From Strigamia acuminata (taxonomy: Eukaryota > Arthropoda > Chilopoda > Geophilomorpha > Linotaeniidae), in assembly GCA_949358305.1 (NCBI GenBank), contig CASHSZ010000115.1:1-64000 (forward strand): a stretch of DNA of 64,000 nucleotides. Reading direction: 5' to 3'. Below, piece by piece: positions 1 to 15,000 of this stretch. The number at the start of each line of letters is the position of its first letter. Position 1 is the first letter of the stretch. The notes below the pieces were generated by a model, which worked only from the letters and a program-made list of their open reading frames with translations, was not told where the DNA came from and made no database searches. The position numbers were made by a program, and so were the translations under genes.

Positions 1-3000
1 TAAACCTTAGTAGAAGGCTCCAATGTAAGTTTTAGAAACATCCAAGCAATGATTTGGGAGAATAGACTTTTGATCTCATCATAGTTGACTTAGCACAAAC
101 ACCACAAGACCAATGTCTCTGAATGTTCAGAAATAGTGTTTAAACCTTAGTAGAAGGCTCCAATGTAAGTTTTAGAAACATCCAAGCAATGATTTGGGAG
201 AATAGACTTTTGATCTCATCACAGTTGACTTAGCACAAACACCACAAGACCAATGTCTCTGAATGTTCAGAAATAGTGTTTAAACCTTAGTAGAAGGCTC
301 CAATGAAAGTTTTAGCAACATCCAAGCAATAAATTTTGAAAAAAAAATTTTGAGCTCATTTCACATTGCAGTTGACTTAGCACAAACACCACAAGACCAA
401 TGTCTCTGAATGTTTAGAAATAGTGTTTAAACCTTAGTAGAAGACTTCAAGGGAAGTTTTAGCAACATCCAAGCAATGATTTGCGAGAATAGACTTTTGA
501 TCTCATCACAGTTAACTTAGCACAAACACCACAAGACCAATGTCTCTGAATGTTCAGAAATAGTGTTTAAACCTTAGTAGAAGGCTCCAATGTAAGTTTT
601 AGAAACATCCAAGCAATAAATTTTGAAAAAAAAATTTTGAGCTTATTTCACATTGCAGTTGACTTAGCACAAAGACCACAAGATCAATGTCTCTGAATGT
701 TCAGAAATAGTGTTTAAACCTTAGTAGAAGGCTCCAATGTAAGTTTTAGAAACATCCAAGCAATGATTTGGGAGAATAGACTTTTGATCTCATCATAGTT
801 GACTTAGCACAAACACCACAAGACCAATGTCTCTGAATGTTCAGAAATAGTGTTTAAACCTTAGTAGAAGGCTCCAATGTAAGTTTTAGAAACATCCAAG
901 CAATGATTTGGGAGAATAGACTTTTGATCTCATCACAGTTGACTTAGCACAAACAGCAAAAGACCAATGTCTCTGAATGTTCAGAAATAGTGTTTAAACC
1001 TTAGTAGAAGGCTCCAATGTAAGTTTTAGAAACATCCAAGCAATGATTTGGGAGAATAGACTTTTGATCTCATCACAGTTGACTTAGCACAAACACCACA
1101 AGACCAATGTCTCTGAATGTTCAGAAATAGTGTTTAAACCTTAGTAGAAGACTTCAAGAGAAGTTTTAGCAACATCCAAGCAATGATTTGCGAGAATAGA
1201 CTTTTGATCTCATCACAGTTAACTTAGCACAAACACCACAAGACCAATGTCTCTGAATGTTCAGAAATAGTGTTTAAACCTTAGTAGAAGGCTCCAATGT
1301 AAGTTTTAGAAACATCCAAGCAATCATTTGGGAGAATAGACTTTTGATCTCATCATAGTTGACTTAGCACAAACACCACAAGACCAATGTCTCTGAATGT
1401 TCAGAAATAGTGTTTAAACCTTAGTAGAAGGCTCCAATGTAAGTTTTAGAAACATCCAAGCAATGATTTGGGAGAATAGACTTTTGATCTCATCACAGTT
1501 GACTTAGCACAAACACCACAAGACCAATGTCTCTGAATATTCAGAAATAGTGTTTAAACCTTAGTAGAAGGCTCCAATGTAAGTTTTAGCAACATCCAAG
1601 CAATAAATTTTGAAAAAAAAATTTTGAGCTCATTTCACATCGCAGTTGACTTAGCACAAACACCACAAGACCAATGTCTCTGAATGTTCAGAAATAGTGT
1701 TTAAACCTTAGTAGAAGACTTCAAGAGAAGTTTTAGCAACATCCAAGCAATGATTTGCGAGAATAGACTTTTGATCTCATTACAGTTGACTTAGCACAAA
1801 CACCACAAGACCAATGTCTCTGAATGTTCAGAAATAGTGTTTAAACCTTAGTAGAAGGCTCCAATGTAAGTTTTAGAAACATCCAAGCAATGATTTGGGA
1901 GAATAGACTTTTGATCTCATCATAGTTGACTTAGCACAAACACCACAAGACCAATGTCTCTGAATGTTCAGAAATAGTGTTTAAACCTTAGTAGAAGGCT
2001 CCAATGTAAGTTTTAGAAACATCCAAGCAATGATTTGGGAGAATAGACTTTTGATCTCATCACAGTTGACTTAGCACAAACACCACAAGACCAATGTCTC
2101 TGAATGTTCAGAAATAGTGTTTAAACCTTAGTAGAAGGCTCCAATGAAAGTTTTAGCAACATCCAAGCAATAAATTTTGAAAAAAAAATTTTGAGCTCAT
2201 TTCACATTGCAGTTGACTTAGCACAAACACCACAAGACCAATGTCTCTGAATGTTCAGAAATAGTGTTTAAACCTTAGTAGAAGACTTCAAGGGAAGTTT
2301 TAGCAACATCCAAGCAATGATTTGCGAGAATAGACTTTTGATCTCATCACAGTTAACTTAGCACAAACACCACAAGACCAATGTCTCTGAATGTTCAGAA
2401 ATAGTGTTTAAACCTTAGTAGAAGGCTCCAATGTAAGTTTTAGAAACATCCAAGCAATCATTTGGGAGAATAGACTTTTGATCTCATCATAGTTGACTTA
2501 GCACAAACACCACAAGACCAATGTCTCTGAATGTTCAGAAATAGTGTTTAAACCTTAGTAGAAGGCTCCAATGTAAGTTTTAGAAACATCCAAGCAATGA
2601 TTTGGGAGAATAGACTTTTGATCTCATCACAGTTGACTTAGCACAAACACCACAAGACCAATGTCTCTGAATGTTCAGAAATAGTGTTTAAACCTTAGTA
2701 GAAGGCTCCAATGTAAGTTTTAGAAACATCCAAGCAATGATTTGGGTGAATAGACTTTTGATCTCATCACGGTTGACTTAGCACAAACACCACAAGTCCA
2801 ATGTCTCTGAATGTTCAGAAATAGTGTTTAAACCTTAGTAGAAGCCTTCAATGTAAGTTTTAGCAACATCCAAGCAATAAATTTTGAAAAAAAAATTTTG
2901 AGCTTATTTCACATTGCAGTTGACTTAGCACAAAGACCACAAGATCAATGTCTCTGAATGTTCAGAAATAGTGTTTAAACCTTAGTAGAAGGCTCCAATG

Positions 3001-6000
3001 TAAGTTTTAGAAACATCCAAGCAATGATTTGGGAGAATAGACTTTTGATCTCATCATAGTTGACTTAGCACAAACACCACAAGACCAATGTCTCTGAATG
3101 TTCAGAAATAGTGTTTAAACCTTAGTAGAAGGCTCCAATGTAAGTTTTAGAAACATCCAAGCAATGATTTGGGAGAATAGACTTTTGATCTCATCACAGT
3201 TGACTTAGCACAAACAGCAAAAGACCAATGTCTCTGAATGTTCAGAAATAGTGTTTAAACCTTAGTAGAAGGCTCCAATGTAAGTTTTAGAAACATCCAA
3301 GCAATGATTTGGGAGAATAGACTTTTGATCTCATCACAGTTGACTTAGCACAAACACCACAAGACCAATGTCTCTGAATGTTCAGAAATAGTGTTTAAAC
3401 CTTAGTAGAAGACTTCAAGAGAAGTTTTAGCAACATCCAAGCAATGATTTGCGAGAATAGACTTTTGATCTCATCACAGTTAACTTAGCACAAACACCAC
3501 AAGACTAATGTCTCTGAATGTTCAGAAATAGTGTTTAAACCTTAGTAGAAGGCTCCAATGTAAGTTTTAGAAACATCCAAGCAATCATTTGGGAGAATAG
3601 ACTTTTGATCTCATCATAGTTGACTTAGCACAAACACCACAAGACCAATGTCTCTGAATGTTTAGAAATAGTGTTTAAACCTTAGTAGAAGGCTCCAATG
3701 TAAGTTTTAGAAACATCCAAGCAATGATTTGGGAGAATAGACTTTTGATCTCATCACAGTTGACTTAGCACAAACACCACAAGACCAATGTCTCTGAATG
3801 TTCAGAAATAGTGTTTAAACCTTAGTAGAAGACTTCAAGAGAAGTTTTAGCAACATCCAAGCAATGATTTGCGAGAATAGACTTTTGATCTCATCACAGT
3901 TAACTTAGCACAAACACCACAAGACTAATGTCTCTGAATGTTCAGAAATAGTGTTTAAACCTTAGTAGAAGGCTCCAATGTAAGTTTTAGAAACATCCAA
4001 GCAATCATTTGGGAGAATAGACTTTTGATCTCATCATAGTTGACTTAGCACAAACACCACAAGACTAATGTCTCTGAATGTTCAGAAATAGTGTTTAAAC
4101 CTTAGTAGAAGGCTCCAATGTAAGTTTTAGAAACATCCAAGCAATCATTTGGGAGAATAGACTTTTGATCTCATCATAGTTGACTTAGCACAAACACCAC
4201 AAGACCAATGTCTCTGAATGTTTAGAAATAGTGTTTAAACCTTAGTAGAAGGCTCCAATGTAAGTTTTAGAAACATCCAAGCAATGATTTGGGAGAATAG
4301 ACTTTTGATCTCATCACAGTTGACTTAGCACAAACACCACAAGACCAATGTCTCTGAATGTTCAGAAATAGTGTTTAAACCTTAGTAGAAGGCTCCAATG
4401 TAAGTTTTAGAAACATCCAAGCAATGATTTGGGAGAATAGACTTTTGATCTCATCGCAGTTGACTTAGCACAAACACCACAAGACCAATGTCTCTGAATG
4501 TTCAGAAATAGTGTTTAAACCTTAGTAGAAGACTTCAAGAGAAGTTTTAGCAACATCCAAGCAATGATTTGCGAGAATAGACTTTTGATCTCATCACAGT
4601 TGACTTAGCACAAACACCACAAGACCAATGTCTCTGAATGTTCAGAAATAGTGTTTAAACCTTAGTAGAAGACTTCAAGAGAAGTTTTAGCAACATCCAA
4701 GCAATGATTTGCGAGAATAGACTTTTGATCTCATCACAGTTAACTTAGCACAAACACCACAAGACCAATGTCTCTGAATGTTCAGAAATAGTGTTTAAAC
4801 CTTAGTAGAAGGCTCCAATGTAAGTTTTAGAAACATCCAAGCAATCATTTGGGAGAATAGACTTTTGATCTCATCATAGTTGACTTAGCACAAACACCAC
4901 AAGACCAATGTCTCTGAATGTTCAGAAATAGTGTTTAAACCTTAGTAGAAGGCTCCAATGTAAGTTTTAGAAACATCCAAGCAATGATTTGGGAGAATAG
5001 ACTTTTGATCTCATCACAGTTGACTTAGCACAAACACCACAAGACCAATGTCTCTGAATATTCAGAAATAGTGTTTAAACCTTAGTAGAAGGCTCCAATG
5101 TAAGTTTTAGCAACATCCAAGCAATAAATTTTGAAAAAAAAATTTTGAGCTCATTTCACATCGCAGTTGACTTAGCACAAACACCACAAGACCAATGTCT
5201 CTGAATGTTCAGAAATAGTGTTTAAACCTTAGTAGAAGACTTCAAGAGAAGTTTTAGCAACATCCAAGCAATGATTTGCGAGAATAGACTTTTGATCTCA
5301 TCACAGTTGACTTAGCACAAACACCACAAGACCAATGTCTCTGAATGTTCAGAAATAGTGTTTAAACCTTAGTAGAAGGCTCCAATGTAAGTTTTAGAAA
5401 CATCCAAGCAATGATTTGGGAGAATAGACTTTTGATCTCATCATAGTTGACTTAGCACAAACACCACAAGACCAATGTCTCTGAATGTTCAGAAATAGTG
5501 TTTAAACCTTAGTAGAAGGCTCCAATGTAAGTTTTAGAAACATCCAAGCAATGATTTGGGAGAATAGACTTTTGATCTCATCACAGTTGACTTAGCACAA
5601 ACACCACAAGACCAATGTCTCTGAATGTTCAGAAATAGTGTTTAAACCTTAGTAGAAGGCTCCAATGAAAGTTTTAGCAACATCCAAGCAATAAATTTTG
5701 AAAAAAAAATTTTGAGCTCATTTCACATTGCAGTTGACTTAGCACAAACACCACAAGACCAATGTCTCTGAATGTTCAGAAATAGTGTTTAAACCTTAGT
5801 AGAAGACTTCAAGGGAAGTTTTAGCAACATCCAAGCAATGATTTGCGAGAATAGACTTTTGATCTCATCACAGTTAACTTAGCACAAACACCACAAGACC
5901 AATGTCTCTGAATGTTCAGAAATAGTGTTTAAACCTTAGTAGAAGGCTCCAATGTAAGTTTTAGAAACATCCAAGCAATCATTTGGGAGAATAGACTTTT

Positions 6001-9000
6001 GATCTCATCATAGTTGACTTAGCACAAACACCACAAGACCAATGTCTCTGAATGTTCAGAAATAGTGTTTAAACCTTAGTAGAAGGCTCCAATGTAAGTT
6101 TTAGAAACATCCAAGCAATGATTTGGGAGAATAGACTTTTGATCTCATCACAGTTGACTTAGCACAAACACCACAAGACCAATGTCTCTGAATGTTCAGA
6201 AATAGTGTTTAAACCTTAGTAGAAGGCTCCAATGTAAGTTTTAGAAACATCCAAGCAATGATTTGGGTGAATAGACTTTTGATCTCATCACGGTTGACTT
6301 AGCACAAACACCACAAGTCCAATGTCTCTGAATGTTCAGAAATAGTGTTTAAACCTTAGTAGAAGCCTTCAATGTAAGTTTTAGCAACATCCAAGCAATA
6401 AATTTTGAAAAAAAAATTTTGAGCTTATTTCACATTGCAGTTGACTTAGCACAAAGACCACAAGATCAATGTCTCTGAATGTTCAGAAATAGTGTTTAAA
6501 CCTTAGTAGAAGGCTCCAATGTAAGTTTTAGAAACATCCAAGCAATGATTTGGGAGAATAGACTTTTGATCTCATCATAGTTGACTTAGCACAAACACCA
6601 CAAGACCAATGTCTCTGAATGTTCAGAAATAGTGTTTAAACCTTAGTAGAAGGCTCCAATGTAAGTTTTAGAAACATCCAAGCAATGATTTGGGAGAATA
6701 GACTTTTGATCTCATCACAGTTGACTTAGCACAAACAGCAAAAGACCAATGTCTCTGAATGTTCAGAAATAGTGTTTAAACCTTAGTAGAAGGCTCCAAT
6801 GTAAGTTTTAGAAACATCCAAGCAATGATTTGGGAGAATAGACTTTTGATCTCATCACAGTTGACTTAGCACAAACACCACAAGACCAATGTCTCTGAAT
6901 GTTCAGAAATAGTGTTTAAACCTTAGTAGAAGACTTCAAGAGAAGTTTTAGCAACATCCAAGCAATGATTTGCGAGAATAGACTTTTGATCTCATCACAG
7001 TTAACTTAGCACAAACACCACAAGACTAATGTCTCTGAATGTTCAGAAATAGTGTTTAAACCTTAGTAGAAGGCTCCAATGTAAGTTTTAGAAACATCCA
7101 AGCAATCATTTGGGAGAATAGACTTTTGATCTCATCATAGTTGACTTAGCACAAACACCACAAGACCAATGTCTCTGAATGTTTAGAAATAGTGTTTAAA
7201 CCTTAGTAGAAGGCTCCAATGTAAGTTTTAGAAACATCCAAGCAATGATTTGGGAGAATAGACTTTTGATCTCATCACAGTTGACTTAGCACAAACACCA
7301 CAAGACCAATGTCTCTGAATGTTCAGAAATAGTGTTTAAACCTTAGTAGAAGACTTCAAGAGAAGTTTTAGCAACATCCAAGCAATGATTTGCGAGAATA
7401 GACTTTTGATCTCATCACAGTTAACTTAGCACAAACACCACAAGACTAATGTCTCTGAATGTTCAGAAATAGTGTTTAAACCTTAGTAGAAGGCTCCAAT
7501 GTAAGTTTTAGAAACATCCAAGCAATCATTTGGGAGAATAGACTTTTGATCTCATCATAGTTGACTTAGCACAAACACCACAAGACTAATGTCTCTGAAT
7601 GTTCAGAAATAGTGTTTAAACCTTAGTAGAAGGCTCCAATGTAAGTTTTAGAAACATCCAAGCAATCATTTGGGAGAATAGACTTTTGATCTCATCATAG
7701 TTGACTTAGCACAAACACCACAAGACCAATGTCTCTGAATGTTTAGAAATAGTGTTTAAACCTTAGTAGAAGGCTCCAATGTAAGTTTTAGAAACATCCA
7801 AGCAATGATTTGGGAGAATAGACTTTTGATCTCATCACAGTTGACTTAGCACAAACACCACAAGACCAATGTCTCTGAATGTTCAGAAATAGTGTTTAAA
7901 CCTTAGTAGAAGGCTCCAATGTAAGTTTTAGAAACATCCAAGCAATGATTTGGGAGAATAGACTTTTGATCTCATCGCAGTTGACTTAGCACAAACACCA
8001 CAAGACCAATGTCTCTGAATGTTCAGAAATAGTGTTTAAACCTTAGTAGAAGACTTCAAGAGAAGTTTTAGCAACATCCAAGCAATGATTTGCGAGAATA
8101 GACTTTTGATCTCATCACAGTTGACTTAGCACAAACACCACAAGACCAATGTCTCTGAATGTTCAGAAATAGTGTTTAAACCTTAGTAGAAGGCTCCAAT
8201 GTAAGTTTTAGAAACATCCAAGCAATGATTTGGGAGAATAGACTTTTGATCTCATCATAGTTGACTTAGCACAAACACCACAAGACCAATGTCTCTGAAT
8301 GTTCAGAAATAGTGTTTAAACCTTAGTAGAAGCCTTCAATGTAAGTTTTAGCAACATCCAAGCAATAAATTTTGAAAAAAAAATTTTGAGCTTATTTCAC
8401 ATTGCAGTTGACTTAGCACAAAGACCACAAGATCAATGTCTCTGAATGTTCAGAAATAGTGTTTAAACCTTAGTAGAAGGCTCCAATGTAAGTTTTAGAA
8501 ACATCCAAGCAATGATTTGGGAGAATAGACTTTTGATCTCATCACAGTTGACTTAGCACAAACACCACAAGACCAATGTCTCTGAATATTCAGAAATAGT
8601 GTTTAAACCTTAGTAGAAAGCTCCAATGTACGTTTTAGCAACATCCAAGCAATAAATTTTGAAAAAAAAATTTTGAGCTCATTTCACATCGCAGTTGACT
8701 TAGCACAAACACCACAAGACCAATGTCTCTGAATGTTCAGAAATAGTGTTTAAACCTTAGTAGAAGACTTCAAGAGAAGTTTTAGCAACATCCAAGCAAT
8801 GATTTGCGAGAATAGACTTTTGATCTCATCACAGTTGACTTAGCACAAACACCACAAGACCAATGTCTCTGAATGTTCAGAAATAGTGTTTAAACCTTAG
8901 TAGAAGGCTCCAATGTAAGTTTTAGAAACATCCAAGCAATGATTTGGGAGAATAGACTTTTGATCTCATCATAGTTGACTTAGCACAAACACCACAAGAC

Positions 9001-12000
9001 CAATGTCTCTGAATGTTCAGAAATAGTGTTTAAACCTTAGTAGAAGGCTCCAATGTAAGTTTTAGAAACATCCAAGCAATGATTTGGGAGAATAGACTTT
9101 TGATCTCATCACAGTTGACTTAGCACAAACACCACAAGACCAATGTCTCTGAATGTTCAGAAATAGTGTTTAAACCTTAGTAGAAGCCTTCAATGTAAGT
9201 TTTAGCAACATCCAAGCAATAAATTTTGAAAAAAAAATTTTGAGCTTATTTCACATTGCAGTTGACTTAGCACAAAGACCACAAGATCAATGTCTCTGAA
9301 TGTTCAGAAATAGTGTTTAAACCTTAGTAGAAGGCTCCAATGTAAGTTTTAGAAACATCCAAGCAATGATTTGGGAGAATAGACTTTTGATCTCATCACA
9401 GTTGACTTAGCACAAACACCACAAGACCAATGTCTCTGAATATTCAGAAATAGTGTTTAAACCTTAGTAGAAGGCTCCAATGTAAGTTTTAGCAACATCC
9501 AAGCAATAAATTTTGAAAAAAAAATTTTGAGCTCATTTCACATCGCAGTTGACTTAGCACAAACACCACAAGACCAATGTCTCTGAATGTTCAGAAATAG
9601 TGTTTAAACCTTAGTAGAAGACTTCAAGAGAAGTTTTAGCAACATCCAAGCAATGATTTGCGAGAATAGACTTTTGATCTCATCACAGTTGACTTAGCAC
9701 AAACACCACAAGACCAATGTCTCTGAATGTTCAGAAATAGTGTTTAAACCTTAGTAGAAGGCTCCAATGTAAGTTTTAGAAACATCCAAGCAATGATTTG
9801 GGAGAATAGACTTTTGATCTCATCATAGTTGACTTAGCACAAACACCACAAGACCAATGTCTCTGAATGTTCAGAAATAGTGTTTAAACCTTAGTAGAAG
9901 GCTCCAATGTAAGTTTTAGAAACATCCAAGCAATGATTTGGGAGAATAGACTTTTGATCTCATCACAGTTGACTTAGCACAAACACCACAAGACCAATGT
10001 CTCTGAATGTTCAGAAATAGTGTTTAAACCTTAGTAGAAGGCTCCAATGAAAGTTTTAGCAACATCCAAGCAATAAATTTTGAAAAAAAAATTTTGAGCT
10101 CATTTCACATTGCAGTTGACTTAGCACAAACACCACAAGACCAATGTCTCTGAATGTTCAGAAATAGTGTTTAAACCTTAGTAGAAGACTTCAAGGGAAG
10201 TTTTAGCAACATCCAAGCAATGATTTGCGAGAATAGACTTTTGATCTCATCACAGTTAACTTAGCACAAACACCACAAGACCAATGTCTCTGAATGTTCA
10301 GAAATAGTGTTTAAACCTTAGTAGAAGGCTCCAATGTAAGTTTTAGAAACATCCAAGCAATCATTTGGGAGAATAGACTTTTGATCTCATCATAGTTGAC
10401 TTAGCACAAACACCACAAGACCAATGTCTCTGAATGTTCAGAAATAGTGTTTAAACCTTAGTAGAAGGCTCCAATGTAAGTTTTAGAAACATCCAAGCAA
10501 TGATTTGGGAGAATAGACTTTTGATCTCATCACAGTTGACTTAGCACAAACACCACAAGACCAATGTCTCTGAATGTTCAGAAATAGTGTTTAAACCTTA
10601 GTAGAAGGCTCCAATGTAAGTTTTAGAAACATCCAAGCAATGATTTGGGTGAATAGACTTTTGATCTCATCACGGTTGACTTAGCACAAACACCACAAGT
10701 CCAATGTCTCTGAATGTTCAGAAATAGTGTTTAAACCTTAGTAGAAGCCTTCAATGTAAGTTTTAGCAACATCCAAGCAATAAATTTTGAAAAAAAAATT
10801 TTGAGCTTATTTCACATTGCAGTTGACTTAGCACAAAGACCACAAGATCAATGTCTCTGAATGTTCAGAAATAGTGTTTAAACCTTAGTAGAAGGCTCCA
10901 ATGTAAGTTTTAGAAACATCCAAGCAATGATTTGGGAGAATAGACTTTTGATCTCATCATAGTTGACTTAGCACAAACACCACAAGACCAATGTCTCTGA
11001 ATGTTCAGAAATAGTGTTTAAACCTTAGTAGAAGGCTCCAATGTAAGTTTTAGAAACATCCAAGCAATGATTTGGGAGAATAGACTTTTGATCTCATCAC
11101 AGTTGACTTAGCACAAACAGCAAAAGACCAATGTCTCTGAATGTTCAGAAATAGTGTTTAAACCTTAGTAGAAGGCTCCAATGTAAGTTTTAGAAACATC
11201 CAAGCAATGATTTGGGAGAATAGACTTTTGATCTCATCACAGTTGACTTAGCACAAACACCACAAGACCAATGTCTCTGAATGTTCAGAAATAGTGTTTA
11301 AACCTTAGTAGAAGACTTCAAGAGAAGTTTTAGCAACATCCAAGCAATGATTTGCGAGAATAGACTTTTGATCTCATCACAGTTAACTTAGCACAAACAC
11401 CACAAGACTAATGTCTCTGAATGTTCAGAAATAGTGTTTAAACCTTAGTAGAAGGCTCCAATGTAAGTTTTAGAAACATCCAAGCAATCATTTGGGAGAA
11501 TAGACTTTTGATCTCATCATAGTTGACTTAGCACAAACACCACAAGACCAATGTCTCTGAATGTTTAGAAATAGTGTTTAAACCTTAGTAGAAGGCTCCA
11601 ATGTAAGTTTTAGAAACATCCAAGCAATGATTTGGGAGAATAGACTTTTGATCTCATCACAGTTGACTTAGCACAAACACCACAAGACCAATGTCTCTGA
11701 ATGTTCAGAAATAGTGTTTAAACCTTAGTAGAAGACTTCAAGAGAAGTTTTAGCAACATCCAAGCAATGATTTGCGAGAATAGACTTTTGATCTCATCAC
11801 AGTTAACTTAGCACAAACACCACAAGACTAATGTCTCTGAATGTTCAGAAATAGTGTTTAAACCTTAGTAGAAGGCTCCAATGTAAGTTTTAGAAACATC
11901 CAAGCAATCATTTGGGAGAATAGACTTTTGATCTCATCATAGTTGACTTAGCACAAACACCACAAGACTAATGTCTCTGAATGTTCAGAAATAGTGTTTA

Positions 12001-15000
12001 AACCTTAGTAGAAGGCTCCAATGTAAGTTTTAGAAACATCCAAGCAATCATTTGGGAGAATAGACTTTTGATCTCATCATAGTTGACTTAGCACAAACAC
12101 CACAAGACCAATGTCTCTGAATGTTTAGAAATAGTGTTTAAACCTTAGTAGAAGGCTCCAATGTAAGTTTTAGAAACATCCAAGCAATGATTTGGGAGAA
12201 TAGACTTTTGATCTCATCACAGTTGACTTAGCACAAACACCACAAGACCAATGTCTCTGAATGTTCAGAAATAGTGTTTAAACCTTAGTAGAAGGCTCCA
12301 ATGTAAGTTTTAGAAACATCCAAGCAATGATTTGGGAGAATAGACTTTTGATCTCATCGCAGTTGACTTAGCACAAACACCACAAGACCAATGTCTCTGA
12401 ATGTTCAGAAATAGTGTTTAAACCTTAGTAGAAGACTTCAAGAGAAGTTTTAGCAACATCCAAGCAATGATTTGCGAGAATAGACTTTTGATCTCATCAC
12501 AGTTGACTTAGCACAAACACCACAAGACCAATGTCTCTGAATGTTCAGAAATAGTGTTTAAACCTTAGTAGAAGGCTCCAATGTAAGTTTTAGAAACATC
12601 CAAGCAATGATTTGGGAGAATAGACTTTTGATCTCATCATAGTTGACTTAGCACAAACACCACAAGACCAATGTCTCTGAATGTTCAGAAATAGTGTTTA
12701 AACCTTAGTAGAAGCCTTCAATGTAAGTTTTAGCAACATCCAAGCAATAAATTTTGAAAAAAAAATTTTGAGCTTATTTCACATTGCAGTTGACTTAGCA
12801 CAAAGACCACAAGATCAATGTCTCTGAATGTTCAGAAATAGTGTTTAAACCTTAGTAGAAGGCTCCAATGTAAGTTTTAGAAACATCCAAGCAATGATTT
12901 GGGAGAATAGACTTTTGATCTCATCACAGTTGACTTAGCACAAACACCACAAGACCAATGTCTCTGAATATTCAGAAATAGTGTTTAAACCTTAGTAGAA
13001 AGCTCCAATGTACGTTTTAGCAACATCCAAGCAATAAATTTTGAAAAAAAAATTTTGAGCTCATTTCACATCGCAGTTGACTTAGCACAAACACCACAAG
13101 ACCAATGTCTCTGAATGTTCAGAAATAGTGTTTAAACCTTAGTAGAAGACTTCAAGAGAAGTTTTAGCAACATCCAAGCAATGATTTGCGAGAATAGACT
13201 TTTGATCTCATCACAGTTGACTTAGCACAAACACCACAAGACCAATGTCTCTGAATGTTCAGAAATAGTGTTTAAACCTTAGTAGAAGGCTCCAATGTAA
13301 GTTTTAGAAACATCCAAGCAATGATTTGGGAGAATAGACTTTTGATCTCATCATAGTTGACTTAGCACAAACACCACAAGACCAATGTCTCTGAATGTTC
13401 AGAAATAGTGTTTAAACCTTAGTAGAAGGCTCCAATGTAAGTTTTAGAAACATCCAAGCAATGATTTGGGAGAATAGACTTTTGATCTCATCACAGTTGA
13501 CTTAGCACAAACACCACAAGACCAATGTCTCTGAATGTTCAGAAATAGTGTTTAAACCTTAGTAGAAGCCTTCAATGTAAGTTTTAGCAACATCCAAGCA
13601 ATAAATTTTGAAAAAAAAATTTTGAGCTTATTTCACATTGCAGTTGACTTAGCACAAAGACCACAAGATCAATGTCTCTGAATGTTCAGAAATAGTGTTT
13701 AAACCTTAGTAGAAGGCTCCAATGTAAGTTTTAGAAACATCCAAGCAATGATTTGGGAGAATAGACTTTTGATCTCATCACAGTTGACTTAGCACAAACA
13801 CCACAAGACCAATGTCTCTGAATATTCAGAAATAGTGTTTAAACCTTAGTAGAAGGCTCCAATGTACGTTTTAGCAACATCCAAGCAATAAATTTTGAAA
13901 AAAAAATTTTGAGCTCATTTCACATCGCAGTTGACTTAGCACAAACACCACAAGACCAATGTCTCTGAATGTTCAGAAATAGTGTTTAAACCTTAGTAGA
14001 AGACTTCAAGAGAAGTTTTAGCAACATCCAAGCAATGATTTGCGAGAATAGACTTTTGATCTCATCACAGTTGACTTAGCACAAACACCACAAGACCAAT
14101 GTCTCTGAATGTTCAGAAATAGTGTTTAAACCTTAGTAGAAGGCTCCAATGTAAGTTTTAGAAACATCCAAGCAATGATTTGGGAGAATAGACTTTTGAT
14201 CTCATCATAGTTGACTTAGCACAAACACCACAAGACCAATGTCTCTGAATGTTCAGAAATAGTGTTTAAACCTTAGTAGAAGGCTCCAATGTAAGTTTTA
14301 GAAACATCCAAGCAATGATTTGGGAGAATAGACTTTTGATCTCATCACAGTTGACTTAGCACAAACACCACAAGACCAATGTCTCTGAATGTTCAGAAAT
14401 AGTGTTTAAACCTTAGTAGAAGGCTCCAATGTAAGTTTTAGAAACATCCAAGCAATGATTTGGGAGAATAGACTTTTGATCTCATCACGGTTGACTTAGC
14501 ACAAACACCACAAGTCCAATGTCTCTGAATGTTCAGAAATAGTGTTTAAACCTTAGTAGAAGCCTTCAATGTAAGTTTTAGCAACATCCAAGCAATAAAT
14601 TTTGAAGAAAAAAATTTTGAGCTTATTTCACATTGCAGTTGACTTAGCACAAAGACCACAAGATCAATGTCTCTGAATGTTCAGAAATAGTGTTTAAACT
14701 TTAGTAGAAGGCTCCAATGTAAGTTTTAGAAACATCCAAGCAATGATTTGGGAGAATAGACTTTTGATCTCATCATAGTTGACTTAGCACAAACACCACA
14801 AGACCAATGTCTCTGAATGTTCAGAAATAGTGTTTAAACCTTAGTAGAAGGCTCCAATGTAAGTTTTAGAAACATCCAAGCAATCATTTGGGAGAATAGA
14901 CTTTTGATCTCATCATAGTTGACTTAGCACAAACACCACAAGACCAATGTCTCTGAATGTTCAGAAATAGTGTTTAAACCTTAGTAGAAGGCTCCAATGT

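Noticed and set aside
498-505. Blank placeholder entry in the findings list at these coordinates
   Set aside because: It was meant for the protease motif, where 498-505 are residue numbers and not bases; the correct entry is at 22989-23012. Please disregard the blank one.
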